From: Catenuloplanes atrovinosus
GTDB lineage: Bacteria; Actinomycetota; Actinomycetes; Mycobacteriales; Micromonosporaceae
Direction of reading: 5' to 3'
Assembly (NCBI RefSeq): GCF_031458235.1
Contig: NZ_JAVDYB010000001.1
Coordinates: 3,493,001 to 3,557,000 of the forward strand
Length of the DNA stretch: 64,000 nt
The position numbers were made by a program, and so were the translations under genes. Below, one piece after another: positions 16,665 to 25,700 of the stretch. The number at the start of each line of letters is the position of its first letter. Position 1 is the stretch's first letter. The notes under the pieces are model-generated. The model did no database searches. It saw only the letters and a program-made list of their open reading frames with translations, and was not told where the DNA came from.

Positions 16665-17486
16665 CTGCGTGCCGAGGACGATCGCGAGCGCCAGCCGCTC
16701 CGCGTCCTCGGTGCCCGGCTCCGCGGTGTAGACCATGATCCGCAGATCGTCCTGCGCGACGACGAGCGTGTCACAGTCGAGCGTCATCCGGCCGACCGCG
16801 GGATGGTCGATCACCTTCCGCCGCGACGGGCCCGGCACGTCGACCGGCAGCTCCGCGTCCCAGAGCGCCGGAAACGCCGGGCACGCGCCGCGCAGCTCGC
16901 CGATCAGCCGCGCCAGCGTACGGTCCGCGGGGTAGCGCGACGCGGTCAGGCGCAGATCCGCGACCAGGCGCGCCTCGTGCGCGGCCCGCTCCTCCGGCGT
17001 GAGCACCACGCGCTCGTTGTGGCCGGACAGGTTGCGCCAGACCGCGTTGCGCTCCAGTCCCCGCCAGGTCGTGGTGGCCCCCATCAGCGCGTCGAACGGC
17101 GCGTTCGCCAGCACCAGCGTCCACGTCGCGTCGTACACCACGACCGGCGTGTGCGCGAGCCGGTCGAGCAGCCGCTGCACGCTCGGCGTGACCCGGGACG
17201 GCACCACGTCACGCCCGGGAGCCGCATGCCCGGCCAGCCGGTAGAGCAGGTCACGCTCCGCGTCCGACAGCCGCAGCGCCCGCGCCAGCGCCTCCACCAC
17301 CTGCGCGGACGGCGCCGTCGCGCGGCCCTGTTCGAGCCGGGTCAGGTAGTCGGCCGAGATCCCCGCCAGTCCGGCCAGTTCCTCACGCCGCAGGCCACTG
17401 GCCCGCCGCCGCGGCCCGACCGGCACCCCGACCGCCTCGGGCACCACCCGGTCCCGCCAGCGCCGCACCATCCTCCCGAACTCCAT
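16647..17486 (-). CDS. helix-turn-helix regulator with MmyB-like ligand domain
   Basis: A 279-residue regulator. The XRE-type HTH (about 20-80) includes LRREELAGLAGISADYLTRL and LRLSDAERDLLYRLAGHA. A PAS-like MmyB domain follows (VTPSVQRLLDRL, VVYDATWTLVLANAPFDALMG, and HPAVGRMTLDCDTLVV near the end). The family binds fatty-acyl or methylenomycin-type ligands in the few studied cases. ATG 17486 was chosen; an in-frame extension upstream is Arg/Pro-rich and looks non-coding. It resembles the regulator at 60921 in overall layout. Convergent with, and overlapping, the P450 gene. Confidence 0.85.
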   Translation of the reverse strand: MEFGRMVRRWRDRVVPEAVGVPVGPRRRASGLRREELAGLAGISADYLTRLEQGRATAPSAQVVEALARALRLSDAERDLLYRLAGHAAPGRDVVPSRVTPSVQRLLDRLAHTPVVVYDATWTLVLANAPFDALMGATTTWRGLERNAVWRNLSGHNERVVLTPEERAAHEARLVADLRLTASRYPADRTLARLIGELRGACPAFPALWDAELPVDVPGPSRRKVIDHPAVGRMTLDCDTLVVAQDDLRIMVYTAEPGTEDAERLALAIVLGTQSLTDA

Positions 17487-17650
17487 GCATCCCAGTCTGC
17501 GCGCCCCCGACGCCGCTGTCCTGGCCCCACCAGTCCTACCGTTGCGCCGCCGGAGGAGAGCCGGCACCCGCGCGAGTTCGAGGGATCGTGGCGGAGGGTA
17601 CGGACGTCGCCGCGGGACCGGCCGGTCGTCGGCGGCCCCGCGGCGAGGGG

Positions 17651-20392
17651 TCAGCCGACGCTGACGTTCAGCTCGGCGACCGAGGTCCAAGCCCGTCCCT
17701 GCACCTCGGAGAGCGCCCGCAGCCGTACGTACCGGCCGGTCTTGGCGGCGAAGCTGACGGTCTGCTCAGCTGTGGTGTTCGGGAAGGTGCCGGTCGCGAC
17801 CGCCGTGCCCCACGTGGTGCCGTCGGTGGAGACGTAGACCTCGTAGGCCGCGATGCGGCCGTTGCTCGCGTTCTGCCGCGGTAGGTAGTAGAGGTCGGTC
17901 ACCGACCGGCTGGCGCCGAGATCGAGGACGATCTCGTGCGGATGCGGCGTGGTGACGGTGCCCCACTCGGTGTGCCAGAACGTCGCCGGGTTGCCGTCGA
18001 GCACGCGGACCGCCGGGGCGTTCTCGTCCACGGTCTCCTGGCTGTCGTAGGAGCGTACGGTGATCGCCGACTGTGCCAGCCGCCGCTTGGTGTAGGTCGC
18101 GGTATAGGTGGTCGCGGTCGCCGGCGCGGTGATCACGTGGGTCTGCGCGCCGTTGTCCGACCAGCGGGTGAAGTCGTACTGCCCCTGCGGGGTGACGGCG
18201 CTCGCCGTGTTCGCCGAGCCCTGGATGACGGTCAGGGTGAACGGGGTGGTGCGCGCGGTGGAGCCGACGGTCACCTGCAGGCCCGGCGGGCTGGTCACGA
18301 ACGTCAGGTTCACCGTCTTCGGGTTGAGCCGCCGGGTGGTGGTCACGCTCAGCCCGCCCGCGTCCGTCGCGGTCAGCTCCAGCTCCAGATAGGACGGATA
18401 TTCGTGGTCCGGCGCGAGGAACGTGCCGGACGCCACGCCGTTCCACTCCTGCACGACGTGGACGTGGCAGTTGTCGCTGGTGAAGCAGTGGTGCTGCAAC
18501 AGCCGCCAGCGCAGTCCGCTCGCCGGGATCGTCCCCTGCTGGGCGTCGGTCGCGCGCCCGGTGAAGCCGATCGAGTCGCCCACCGCGAAGGTCAGCGTGC
18601 CCGGCGGTGTGTCGATCACCGGTGTCGGGGCGGTGTTTCCGCTGGATATCGCCACGGTACGGGTGTCGGAGGCGCCCAGCGTGTCGGTCACGGTCAGCCG
18701 CGCCGTGTAGGGCCCGCCCGCCGGGTACGTGTAGGTCGCGGTCGGCGTGGTCGCGTCGACGGTCCCGTCGTCGGTGAAGTCCCACGCGAAGCGCAGCAGA
18801 CCCTGGTCGGCCGGGTCCGGGTCGGACGAGCCGGTCCCGTTGAAGGTGACGGTCAACGGCGCCGTGCCGGTGGTCGGCGACGCGCTCACCACCGCGGTCG
18901 GCGGCTGGTTCCCGTCGAAGTAGCGGATCCGCCGGATCGTTCCCGCCGCGTCCGCGTAGTACAGGTCGCCGCCCGGCCCGATCGCCAGGTCGACCGGGTT
19001 GGCCGCGGGCGCCACGAACGTCTGCCGGTTCGCCGCCACCGGCACGCCACCCGGGCTGGCCGGCGTCATCGCCCAGATGCAGTCGCGGGTGTAGTCGGCG
19101 AAGAAGAGCGCTCCCCGGTACGCCGCCGGGTACGTGCCGCCGGTCGCCGGGTAGAACGCCGCGCCGGACACCGACGAGCCGCCGCTCGGGCAGGTCTCGC
19201 CGGTCACCACCGTCGCGTTGTGGTTGTAGGCGTAGAACGGCGCCGTCTGCCCGCCCGAGGTGTAGAGGCTCTCGCACATGGTGAGGTTCGCGCCGTCGTA
19301 CCCGCCCTGCCGTGCGGTGCCCTCGAAGCAGGGCCAGCCGAAGTTCGTCGGGCCGGCAGCCGGGTTCGTCACCCGGTTGATCTCCTCCCAGGTGTTCCAG
19401 CCGACGTCGCCGAGCCACACCTCGCTCGTCCCCGGCCGGATCGCGAACCGGTACGGGTTGCGCAGGCCGTACGCCACGATCCGCCGCGCGTTCGCGTCGG
19501 CGCTGGCGCCGAGCGGGTTGCCGGCCGCGGCCGCGCCGGTCGCCGGGTCGAGCCGCAGCAGTGCGCCGTCGAGCGACGTCGGGTCGGCGAGCGTCCGCAC
19601 GTCCTGCGACCGCAGCGCGCCGCCCTCCGCGCCCGGGGGCGCCATGGTGCCGCCCGGTGGGTCGGCGCACGGATTGATCGGGTTGCCGAGCTGCCCGTAG
19701 TCGGTCGCGCTGTAGCTGGCGCCGTCACCGGAGCTGAGGTAGAGCATCCCGTCGGCGCCGAAGTGCAGGTCGCCGATCGAGTGACTCGGGTACTGCTGGC
19801 ACCAGTCATGGATGAGCACCTGCTCGGTGCCGCCGGTCAGCTTGGAGAGCCGCCCGGTGACGACGCACCGCCCGCCGTTCGCGCCACCGACGCTCGTGCA
19901 GTTGTCGTTCCACACCGGCGCCGACTGCCCGGGCGGCGCGTCGTAGGTGTAGAGCACGAACACGTCCGGTACCGCGGGGAAATCCGGGTGCAGCGCGAGC
20001 CCGAGCAGGCCGCGGTCGTTCTGGTTGTGCACATTGGTGGACAGGTCGGCGTAGATCGTCGGAGTGGTGTCGGCGATGCTGTCGAAGACCTTGATGCGCC
20101 CGGCCTTCTCGGCCACGAAGACGCGGCCGTCCGCGGCGAACTCGATGTTCATCGGCTGGCTGAGTCCGGTCAGGACGGTCTGCTCCCGGAAGCCGGCGGG
20201 CAGCGCCTCCGCGCTCGTCGGCAGCGCCCGGCCGCTCGTCTCCTGACCGGGACCGTGGTGCCGATGGTCACCCGGTGCCGGTGGGGGCGCGGGTGCGGCC
20301 CCACTCGCGGCCGGCACCGCATGGAGCGCGCCGGCGGTGGCGACCGTGGCGGCCGCGACAAAAAGTGACAGGATGCGTCGGCGCATCGACAT
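17651..20392 (-). CDS. secreted PQQ-type sugar (glucose/sorbosone) dehydrogenase with PKD and discoidin-like domains
   Basis: A 913-residue secreted protein. A signal peptide (about 1-32) is followed by a six-bladed beta-propeller of the soluble glucose/sorbosone dehydrogenase type (about 65-485): GLSQPMNIEFAADGRVFVAEK, DRGLLGLALHPDFP, DLHFGADGMLYLSSGDG, GLRNPYRFAIRPG. A PKD domain (about 492-580, PPTAVVSASPTTGTAPL), a beta-sandwich region (590-770) and a C-terminal F5/8C discoidin-like domain (about 790-913) follow. These dehydrogenases oxidise aldoses or sugar lactones with PQQ and calcium; the accessory domains suggest polysaccharide binding. Start ATG 20392 has GGGGAG 5 nt upstream. It shares the discoidin theme with the pectate lyase. 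Substrate unknown. Confidence 0.88.
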   Translation of the reverse strand: MSMRRRILSLFVAAATVATAGALHAVPAASGAAPAPPPAPGDHRHHGPGQETSGRALPTSAEALPAGFREQTVLTGLSQPMNIEFAADGRVFVAEKAGRIKVFDSIADTTPTIYADLSTNVHNQNDRGLLGLALHPDFPAVPDVFVLYTYDAPPGQSAPVWNDNCTSVGGANGGRCVVTGRLSKLTGGTEQVLIHDWCQQYPSHSIGDLHFGADGMLYLSSGDGASYSATDYGQLGNPINPCADPPGGTMAPPGAEGGALRSQDVRTLADPTSLDGALLRLDPATGAAAAGNPLGASADANARRIVAYGLRNPYRFAIRPGTSEVWLGDVGWNTWEEINRVTNPAAGPTNFGWPCFEGTARQGGYDGANLTMCESLYTSGGQTAPFYAYNHNATVVTGETCPSGGSSVSGAAFYPATGGTYPAAYRGALFFADYTRDCIWAMTPASPGGVPVAANRQTFVAPAANPVDLAIGPGGDLYYADAAGTIRRIRYFDGNQPPTAVVSASPTTGTAPLTVTFNGTGSSDPDPADQGLLRFAWDFTDDGTVDATTPTATYTYPAGGPYTARLTVTDTLGASDTRTVAISSGNTAPTPVIDTPPGTLTFAVGDSIGFTGRATDAQQGTIPASGLRWRLLQHHCFTSDNCHVHVVQEWNGVASGTFLAPDHEYPSYLELELTATDAGGLSVTTTRRLNPKTVNLTFVTSPPGLQVTVGSTARTTPFTLTVIQGSANTASAVTPQGQYDFTRWSDNGAQTHVITAPATATTYTATYTKRRLAQSAITVRSYDSQETVDENAPAVRVLDGNPATFWHTEWGTVTTPHPHEIVLDLGASRSVTDLYYLPRQNASNGRIAAYEVYVSTDGTTWGTAVATGTFPNTTAEQTVSFAAKTGRYVRLRALSEVQGRAWTSVAELNVSVG

Positions 20393-20926
20393 TTTTTCTC
20401 CCCAAAGGACATCTCGTGAATGCGCCCGGGAGGCCCGTTATCCCGAGCGGCCGCCGCCAATCTAGGTGCTGTCCGCGCGCCTATGGGGAACCGAAAGAAT
20501 TTGCAGGCGTGCGGTCCGCCCCTTCCGACTCTTGCCCGGAAAGGCGGACCGGCCGGGGAATCCCGGGATCTTCCCATCGATGGTGCCGATATGGCGGCGA
20601 AGCGCAGGGGATACGCCTTTTCGCGGCCACGCCCGGCGATCACGCAGAGACCCGGCCGATCACACCGTGCCGCCGATATCCGCAATCTGCGGTGAGTACG
20701 CCGCAATTCGGATACGTCTGCGCCGGTGCTCACTTTTCATACTTCGGCCTCGATTCTGGATTTCGATATGAAGCCCCGCCCTTATCGGCGAGAAGCGGCC
20801 GGCGATCGAGCGGGCGGGGCGGCCGAATCCGTGGGAGTGCGTCGTCCCGGGCCGGTCTGAAGCCGAAGTGAAGTCGCGGGCGCCGATGATCGGGGACGTG
20901 CGCACCGCTTCGCATCGGAGGATTTG
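20393..20926. other. long divergent intergenic region with a structured leader
   Basis: A 534-nt region between divergent genes. It contains the likely 5' leader of the dehydrogenase, with a hairpin GGTCCGCC (20513-20520) / GGCGGACC (20543-20550) extended inside by TTCCG/CGGAA. I see no coding potential and cannot assign a riboswitch class. The stretch around 20695-20770 is less GC-rich than its surroundings and may hold promoters. Confidence 0.4.
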
Positions 20927-21511
20927 ATGACGATCGACTGGCTGGCCGACGTGCTGCGGGCCGAGGGCCTGACCGTGATCGAGGAGGGTGACTGGCGCGC
21001 GCGGGGTGCCGGCGGCGAGTTCGCGCCGATCGGCGTGCTGTGGCACCACACGGCGAGCGTGTCGGGTGCGGCGGATCCGGCTCCGGCGCTGCGGGCGGTG
21101 GTCGACGGCTCCGACTGCCACGCGCTCGTGGACTACCACGGCACGTTCCACCTGGTCTCCGCGAACCGCGTGCAGCACGCCGGGCACTGCGGCGGCAGCG
21201 GGCCGATCCCGGCCGGTGACGGCGACGCCATGCTGATCGGCTGGCGGATCGACTACCAGGGCGAGACGCAGGCGATGACGGTCGCGCAGTACACCGCGTC
21301 CGTCGTGGGCACGGCGGCGGTGCTGCGGAGGCTCGGCAGGGACCCGGAGTTCGCCCGCGGCCACCGGGAGACCGGCATCCGCAGTGAACCCGATCCCGGC
21401 CTGGTGGACCTGGACCGGATGCGCGCGGACGTGGCGGCGGCGCTGGCGGGCCGCTCGGCGACACCCAGCTCGGCATCGGGGGCACGCCGAACGGCACGGT
21501 CCGGCCGCTGA
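20927..21511 (+). CDS. N-acetylmuramoyl-L-alanine amidase (peptidoglycan-recognition fold)
   Basis: A 194-residue amidase-2/PGRP-type protein. Zn-binding features are visible: GVLWHHTASVSG near residue 40, HALVDYHGTFHLVSANRVQHAGHC around 65-90, and GHRETGIRSEPDPG near 145-160 (normally H-K...C/D-P). It cleaves the lactyl-amide bond between MurNAc and L-Ala in peptidoglycan or muropeptides. There is no signal peptide, so it may be phage-like, exported by another route, or act in cell-wall recycling. Start ATG 20927 has GGAGGAT 5 nt upstream. Monocistronic, followed by a shared terminator. Confidence 0.8.
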   Translation: MTIDWLADVLRAEGLTVIEEGDWRARGAGGEFAPIGVLWHHTASVSGAADPAPALRAVVDGSDCHALVDYHGTFHLVSANRVQHAGHCGGSGPIPAGDGDAMLIGWRIDYQGETQAMTVAQYTASVVGTAAVLRRLGRDPEFARGHRETGIRSEPDPGLVDLDRMRADVAAALAGRSATPSSASGARRTARSGR

Positions 21512-21535
21512 CCGCCGGCGTGCGCCGAGCTGACC

Positions 21536-21571
21536 GGTGGGCCGGCCCGTCGATCGAAGGGCCGGCCCACC
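21536..21571. terminator. bidirectional hairpin terminator
   Basis: A 13-bp perfect stem, GGTGGGCCGGCCC (21536-21548) with GGGCCGGCCCACC (21559-21571), and a 10-nt loop, midway between two convergent stop codons. Confidence 0.85.
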
Positions 21572-21572
21572 C

Positions 21573-22241
21573 TCAGGCGGACGCGAGCAGCGCGGCGAGC
21601 CGGTCGGCGGACACGCTGCGGCCGGGGGCGGCGAACATGCCCTCGGGGTCGAGGTACGCGTGATTGGCGGGCGTGCCGGGCGCGAACCGGCGGCTGTCGT
21701 CGAGCGCCCCGGCGTCGTACGCGTCGTAGCCGAGCGTCCCGATCAGCTCCGCCACCGTGGCCTTGGCCGCGGCGTCGTCGCCCGTGACGGCCAGCGCGCT
21801 GCGGTCCGGGGCGCCGGCCGGGCGGCCGAGCGTGGCCAGGTGCTTGTGGAAGATGTTGCTGAACGCCTTGACCACGAACGACTCGGGCAGGTGCGCCTGG
21901 AGCAGGCCGGCGGACGTGACGCGACCGGCGTCGAGGTCCGCGAGACGCCCGTCCCGGTCGGGGTTGTAGTTCGTGGTGTCGATGACGACCTTGCCGCGCA
22001 GCGGCGCCACCGGAACCTGCCGGTACGCGTGGAACGGGACGCACACCACGACCAGGTCGCCGTCGCGGGCCGCCTCCTCCACGGTCGCGGCGCGGGCCCG
22101 CGGGCCGAGGTCCCGCGCCAGGTCGCGGAGCGTGCCGGGGCCGCGGCTGTTGCTCAGGACGACGTCGTGGCCGGCGTCGGCCGCGAGCCGCGCGAGCGTG
22201 CCGCCGACCCGACCGCTGCCGATGAAACCGATGGTGGTCAT
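21573..22241 (-). CDS. NADP oxidoreductase, coenzyme F420-dependent type (NAD(P)-binding)
   Basis: A 222-residue Rossmann-fold protein. The nucleotide loop is GFIGSGRVGGTLA with NSRGPGTL following beta-2, a pattern used to recognise NADP. Further landmarks are DLVVVCVPFHAY, KVVIDTTNYNPDRDG and VKAFSNIFHKHL, as in F420H2:NADP oxidoreductase-like proteins. It probably transfers hydride between NADP(H) and a small partner; F420 dependence is assumed from family only. ATG 22241 has GGAGA 5 nt upstream. A well-formed promoter with a palindrome in its spacer lies at 22272-22300, so the gene is likely stress-regulated by a trans-acting repressor. Confidence 0.82.
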   Translation of the reverse strand: MTTIGFIGSGRVGGTLARLAADAGHDVVLSNSRGPGTLRDLARDLGPRARAATVEEAARDGDLVVVCVPFHAYRQVPVAPLRGKVVIDTTNYNPDRDGRLADLDAGRVTSAGLLQAHLPESFVVKAFSNIFHKHLATLGRPAGAPDRSALAVTGDDAAAKATVAELIGTLGYDAYDAGALDDSRRFAPGTPANHAYLDPEGMFAAPGRSVSADRLAALLASA

Positions 22242-22271
22242 GGTGTCTCCAATAAGCGAAGGTGTGCCTTG

Positions 22272-22300
22272 ACTTTAGCGAAGGGACCCCTTCGATTCAA
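22272..22300 (-). promoter_or_regulatory. promoter with operator inside the spacer
   Basis: On the minus strand, -35 TTGAAT (22295-22300) and -10 TAAAGT (22272-22277) are separated by exactly 17 nt. The spacer is filled by a palindrome CGAAGGG-N2-CCCTTCG (22279-22294). A weaker half-similar site, CGAAGG-N4-CCTTGA, lies at 22257-22272. Repressor binding here would directly block RNA polymerase. Confidence 0.7.
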
Positions 22301-22323
22301 CCGGAGACGGTACGCTCTCCGAT

Positions 22324-22719
22324 GTGGATTCAGTCGCGCTGGTGAGCCTCTCCGAGCCGTCCGATGAGCTACGCGATCTGCTCGGCTGGCTGGGGGACGA
22401 GCCCTCGCTGCGCGGCCGGTTGACGCCGGTCGAGCACGCGCCGCTGCCGGGGACGCTGGGCCCCTGGCTGGAGGCGATCGCGGTGGCGGTCGGGCCCGGC
22501 GGCGTCGCGGCGGTGCTGGCCTCCACGGTGATCACCTGGCTGCGCAACCGGCACTCGGACGTCACGGTGCGGATCGAGGCACCGGACGGCTCGGTGGTCG
22601 AGGTGGACGCCAAGCGCGTCCGGTCCCTGGAGGCCGCCCGGCTGGTCGCCGAGGCGGAGCGGATCTCCCGCTCGCTGGAGCCGCCGGCGATCGAGGGTCA
22701 GTCGCAGGGCGAGTCGTAG
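22324..22719 (+). CDS. second EACC1-like small protein, convergent with caspase-STAND gene
   Basis: A 131-residue protein. An acidic N-terminal half (PSDELRDLLGWLGDEPSLRG) leads to a hydrophobic helix at about 57-73 (AVGPGGVAAVLASTVITWLRNRH). A basic segment and a beta-alpha tail (DVTVRIEAPDGSVVEVDA, then EAARLVAEAERI) follow. The plan is that of EACC1 proteins but the sequence differs clearly from the copy at 1402. Unlike the usual head-to-tail arrangement, it faces the caspase gene and their 3' ends overlap by 22 nt. GTG start at 22324 is weakly supported (no clear Shine-Dalgarno). Confidence 0.65.
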   Translation: MDSVALVSLSEPSDELRDLLGWLGDEPSLRGRLTPVEHAPLPGTLGPWLEAIAVAVGPGGVAAVLASTVITWLRNRHSDVTVRIEAPDGSVVEVDAKRVRSLEAARLVAEAERISRSLEPPAIEGQSQGES

Positions 22720-25700
22720 GGCAGATCCGGCACGTGCTGCGCCCACTGCGCGGCGGTGATCGGCTCACCCATGGCGGCGCACAGGTTGCCGGCCGCCTGC
22801 TCCGGGTCCAGTGACCAGACGTCGACCGCCTCCGGCGTCCGTACCGCCAGAAGCCGGCTGTCGTGGCTGAAACTCAGGTGGTGCGGGCTGGTGCCCACGT
22901 CGAGCGTGGCGATCCGGCGCGGGCTCGCCGGGTCGGCGATCGACCACAGGTCCACCTCCGAGGCGAGCGGGTCCCCGAGCAGCGCCAGCAGCCGCCCGTC
23001 CGGGCTGACCGCGAGACCGGCGGTGCCCTCCTTCGACCGGGTCAGGATGGTGGTCGGCGTGCCCAGCACCCCCGACCCGTCGACCGGGACGAGCTGGATG
23101 AACACGCTGGCGTCGCCCACCACCAGAGTGCGGCCGTCCGGGGTGAACGCGCCCGCGGCCAGCGGCGCCCCGGGTGTCAGGTCCCGGCCGGAGACGACGG
23201 CGGGCCGGTCCGGGTGCGTGACGTCCCACACCTCGACCCGGGTGTCGCCGAAGACCGCCAGCCGCCGCCCGTCCGGGGAGAACGACAGCCGGGCCGCCGG
23301 GACCGGCCGCGCCAGCACCTCCCGCGGCGCCTCGGGCGCGCTGACGTCGTAGATCCGCAACCGGGGCGCGGGCGGCTCCGGCCAGTCCGGCGGCCGTTCT
23401 TCGATGTCCCGGTCCATCACGGCCAGCAACCGGCCGTCCGGGCTGAACTCCACGCCGGACACGCCGGCCGTCAGGCTGAGCGTGCCCGCGGGAGCGCCGG
23501 CCGGGTCGGCGGTCCGCACCAGGTCGATCCGCGGCGGGTCGCTCCGCGCGCGCGGGACCGCGACCAGCGCGCCGTCCGGCCGGAACGCGGTGTGCAGGTA
23601 GTCGTCCGGTGCCGGGCCCCGGCCGAGCGGGCCGACCTCGCCGACCAACTCGGGCCGGGCCAGTTCGTCCAGCCGCCACAGCCGGGTGCCGTAGTACGAG
23701 GCGTCGGCCAGCAGCCGCGGCAGCGTGGGCGAGAACCGCGCGGTGCCCCAGAGGGTGCCGGGGCCCGGCAGCGTGGTCGCCGCGCCCGGCTGCCAGGCGT
23801 CGGTCAGATCCCAGTGGACGACGCCGAGGTCGCCGGCGGTGGCCACCACGGTACGGCCGCCGGTCGCGGCCGGGGGCAGGATCAGCACCGCGCCGATGGC
23901 TCTCTCGAGGGAGAGCTCGTCGTCGTCCCGCCCGACCGGGCGCAGGCGGTCGTCGCCGGCCTGTTCCGGATCGTGACGCCAGGTGGCCAGCCGTGCCGAG
24001 TCGCAGCCGGCGAGGACGAAGCGCAGGTTCTGGCTCGGCGTCAGCGACATGATCTTGGCGCAGGCGTTCAGGGTCGTCCTCGCGTAGCGCTCGGTGATCG
24101 CCTCCGGCCGGGCCGGGTCGGCCAGCCGCCAGATCCTCGGGAACTGCTCGACCTCGTCGCCGGCCACCGTGATCAGGTGCGCGCCGGTCGCGTCGAACGC
24201 CACCCGGCGCATGACGACCAGGGCGAACCCCTCTTCAGGACCGGGCGGTGCCGTGATCTCGGCCGGCGCGGTCACGCCGCCCGGGCCCGCCGGGTTCCAC
24301 AGCCGGACCGGACCGCCGGCCGACGCCGCGGCGATCAGGCGGCCGTCCGGCGAGACCGCGACCGAGTCGACCGGGCCCGCGTCCGGCCCGAGCGGTGCCA
24401 GCTCCTCGGGTTTCGCCGGCTCGGCCAGGTCCCAGCGCCGGACCCGGCCGTCCTTGCCCGCGGCGACCAGCAGCCGCCCGTCGCCGCTGAGCGCGACCGA
24501 GCTCACCGTCGGGCCGGCCGGCAGGGCCGCCACCTGGCGCGGGCGCCGCGGGTCGGCGAGGTCCCAGACGCGCACCTCCGGCCGGGGGGCGGTGTCGAGC
24601 CGGAGCGTGGGGGCCGGACCCGGTCGCCCGGTCCCGGCCGCGAGCAGCCGCCCGTCCCCGCTGACCGCCACCGGCGCCGCGGACAGCCCGGTCAGCTCCG
24701 CCAGGCGGGCGCGGGCGAACGGGTCCCACAGCACGATGCCCGTTCCGGTGGTGTACGCGGTCACCCGCCTGTCCGTGGACGCGTCCAGGTCGTAGACCGG
24801 GCCGCCCGCGTGCAACTGGCCCGGATTCGTCTGCCGGGCCAGGACCGGCCCGGAGCCGACCTCCGGATCGAGCCGGTACGCGGTCAGCGCCAGCTGCGCC
24901 GCCAGCCCGGGCTGCCGCTCGGCGAGCCGGGCGGCGTCCTCCGCCAGCAGCCGCGCCACCGCCGAGTGCTGCCGCTCGACCGCTCGCCGCTGGAACACCA
25001 CGGCCGCGGTCGCCGCGACCACGGCCAGCACCAGCAGCGCCGAGAGCACCGCGATCAGCGCGGTCCGCAGCCGGGCCCCGCGCCGCTGCTGCCGGTGGGA
25101 GAGCGCGACGAACTCGGCCTCCAGGCCCGCGATGGCGCGGTCGGCGCCCTCCTCCCGCACCGCGGCCAGGCGGCTGCCCCGGTAGAGCAGCGCGGCATCC
25201 CGGCCGGAGTCCCGCCAGGCCCGCGCATCGGTGCCGAGCCGTTGCCGGACCCGCAGCCAGTCCCGGTCCGCGGCCAGCCACTCGTGCAGCCGGGGCCAGG
25301 CGGTGAGCAGCGCCTCGTGGCTCAGCCGCACGGTGTCCCGGTCGGTGGTGACCAGCCGGGCCGCGGTGAACACCTCCAGCGCCCGCTCCGCCGCCGCCCG
25401 GTCCGGCAGGCCCTGGAACAGCTCGTCACGGGCGGCCGGGCGGGTGGTGTCGGGGCCGTCGTCCGCGATGACGACCAGGCGCGGCAGCATGCGGCGCAGC
25501 GCGTCCCGCTCCGCGGCGGCGAGCCCGTCGTACGCCTCGTCCGCGCTGTTCTTGATCGCCACCGTGATGCCGCCGCGGGCCCGGTACCCGGCCAGCGTGA
25601 GCCGGTCGCCGCGGCGGCCCAGCCAGGTCGCCCAGAGCGCGTGCGACAGCAGCGGCAGCCGCGCGCTCGCGCCCGCGCCGGGTGGCGCCGCCCCCTGCAC

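Noticed and set aside
17936-20368. An 810-codon open frame antisense to the sugar dehydrogenase
   Set aside because: Same GC artefact: Arg/Val/Gly-rich, no motif, fully covered by a gene with clear domains on the other strand.
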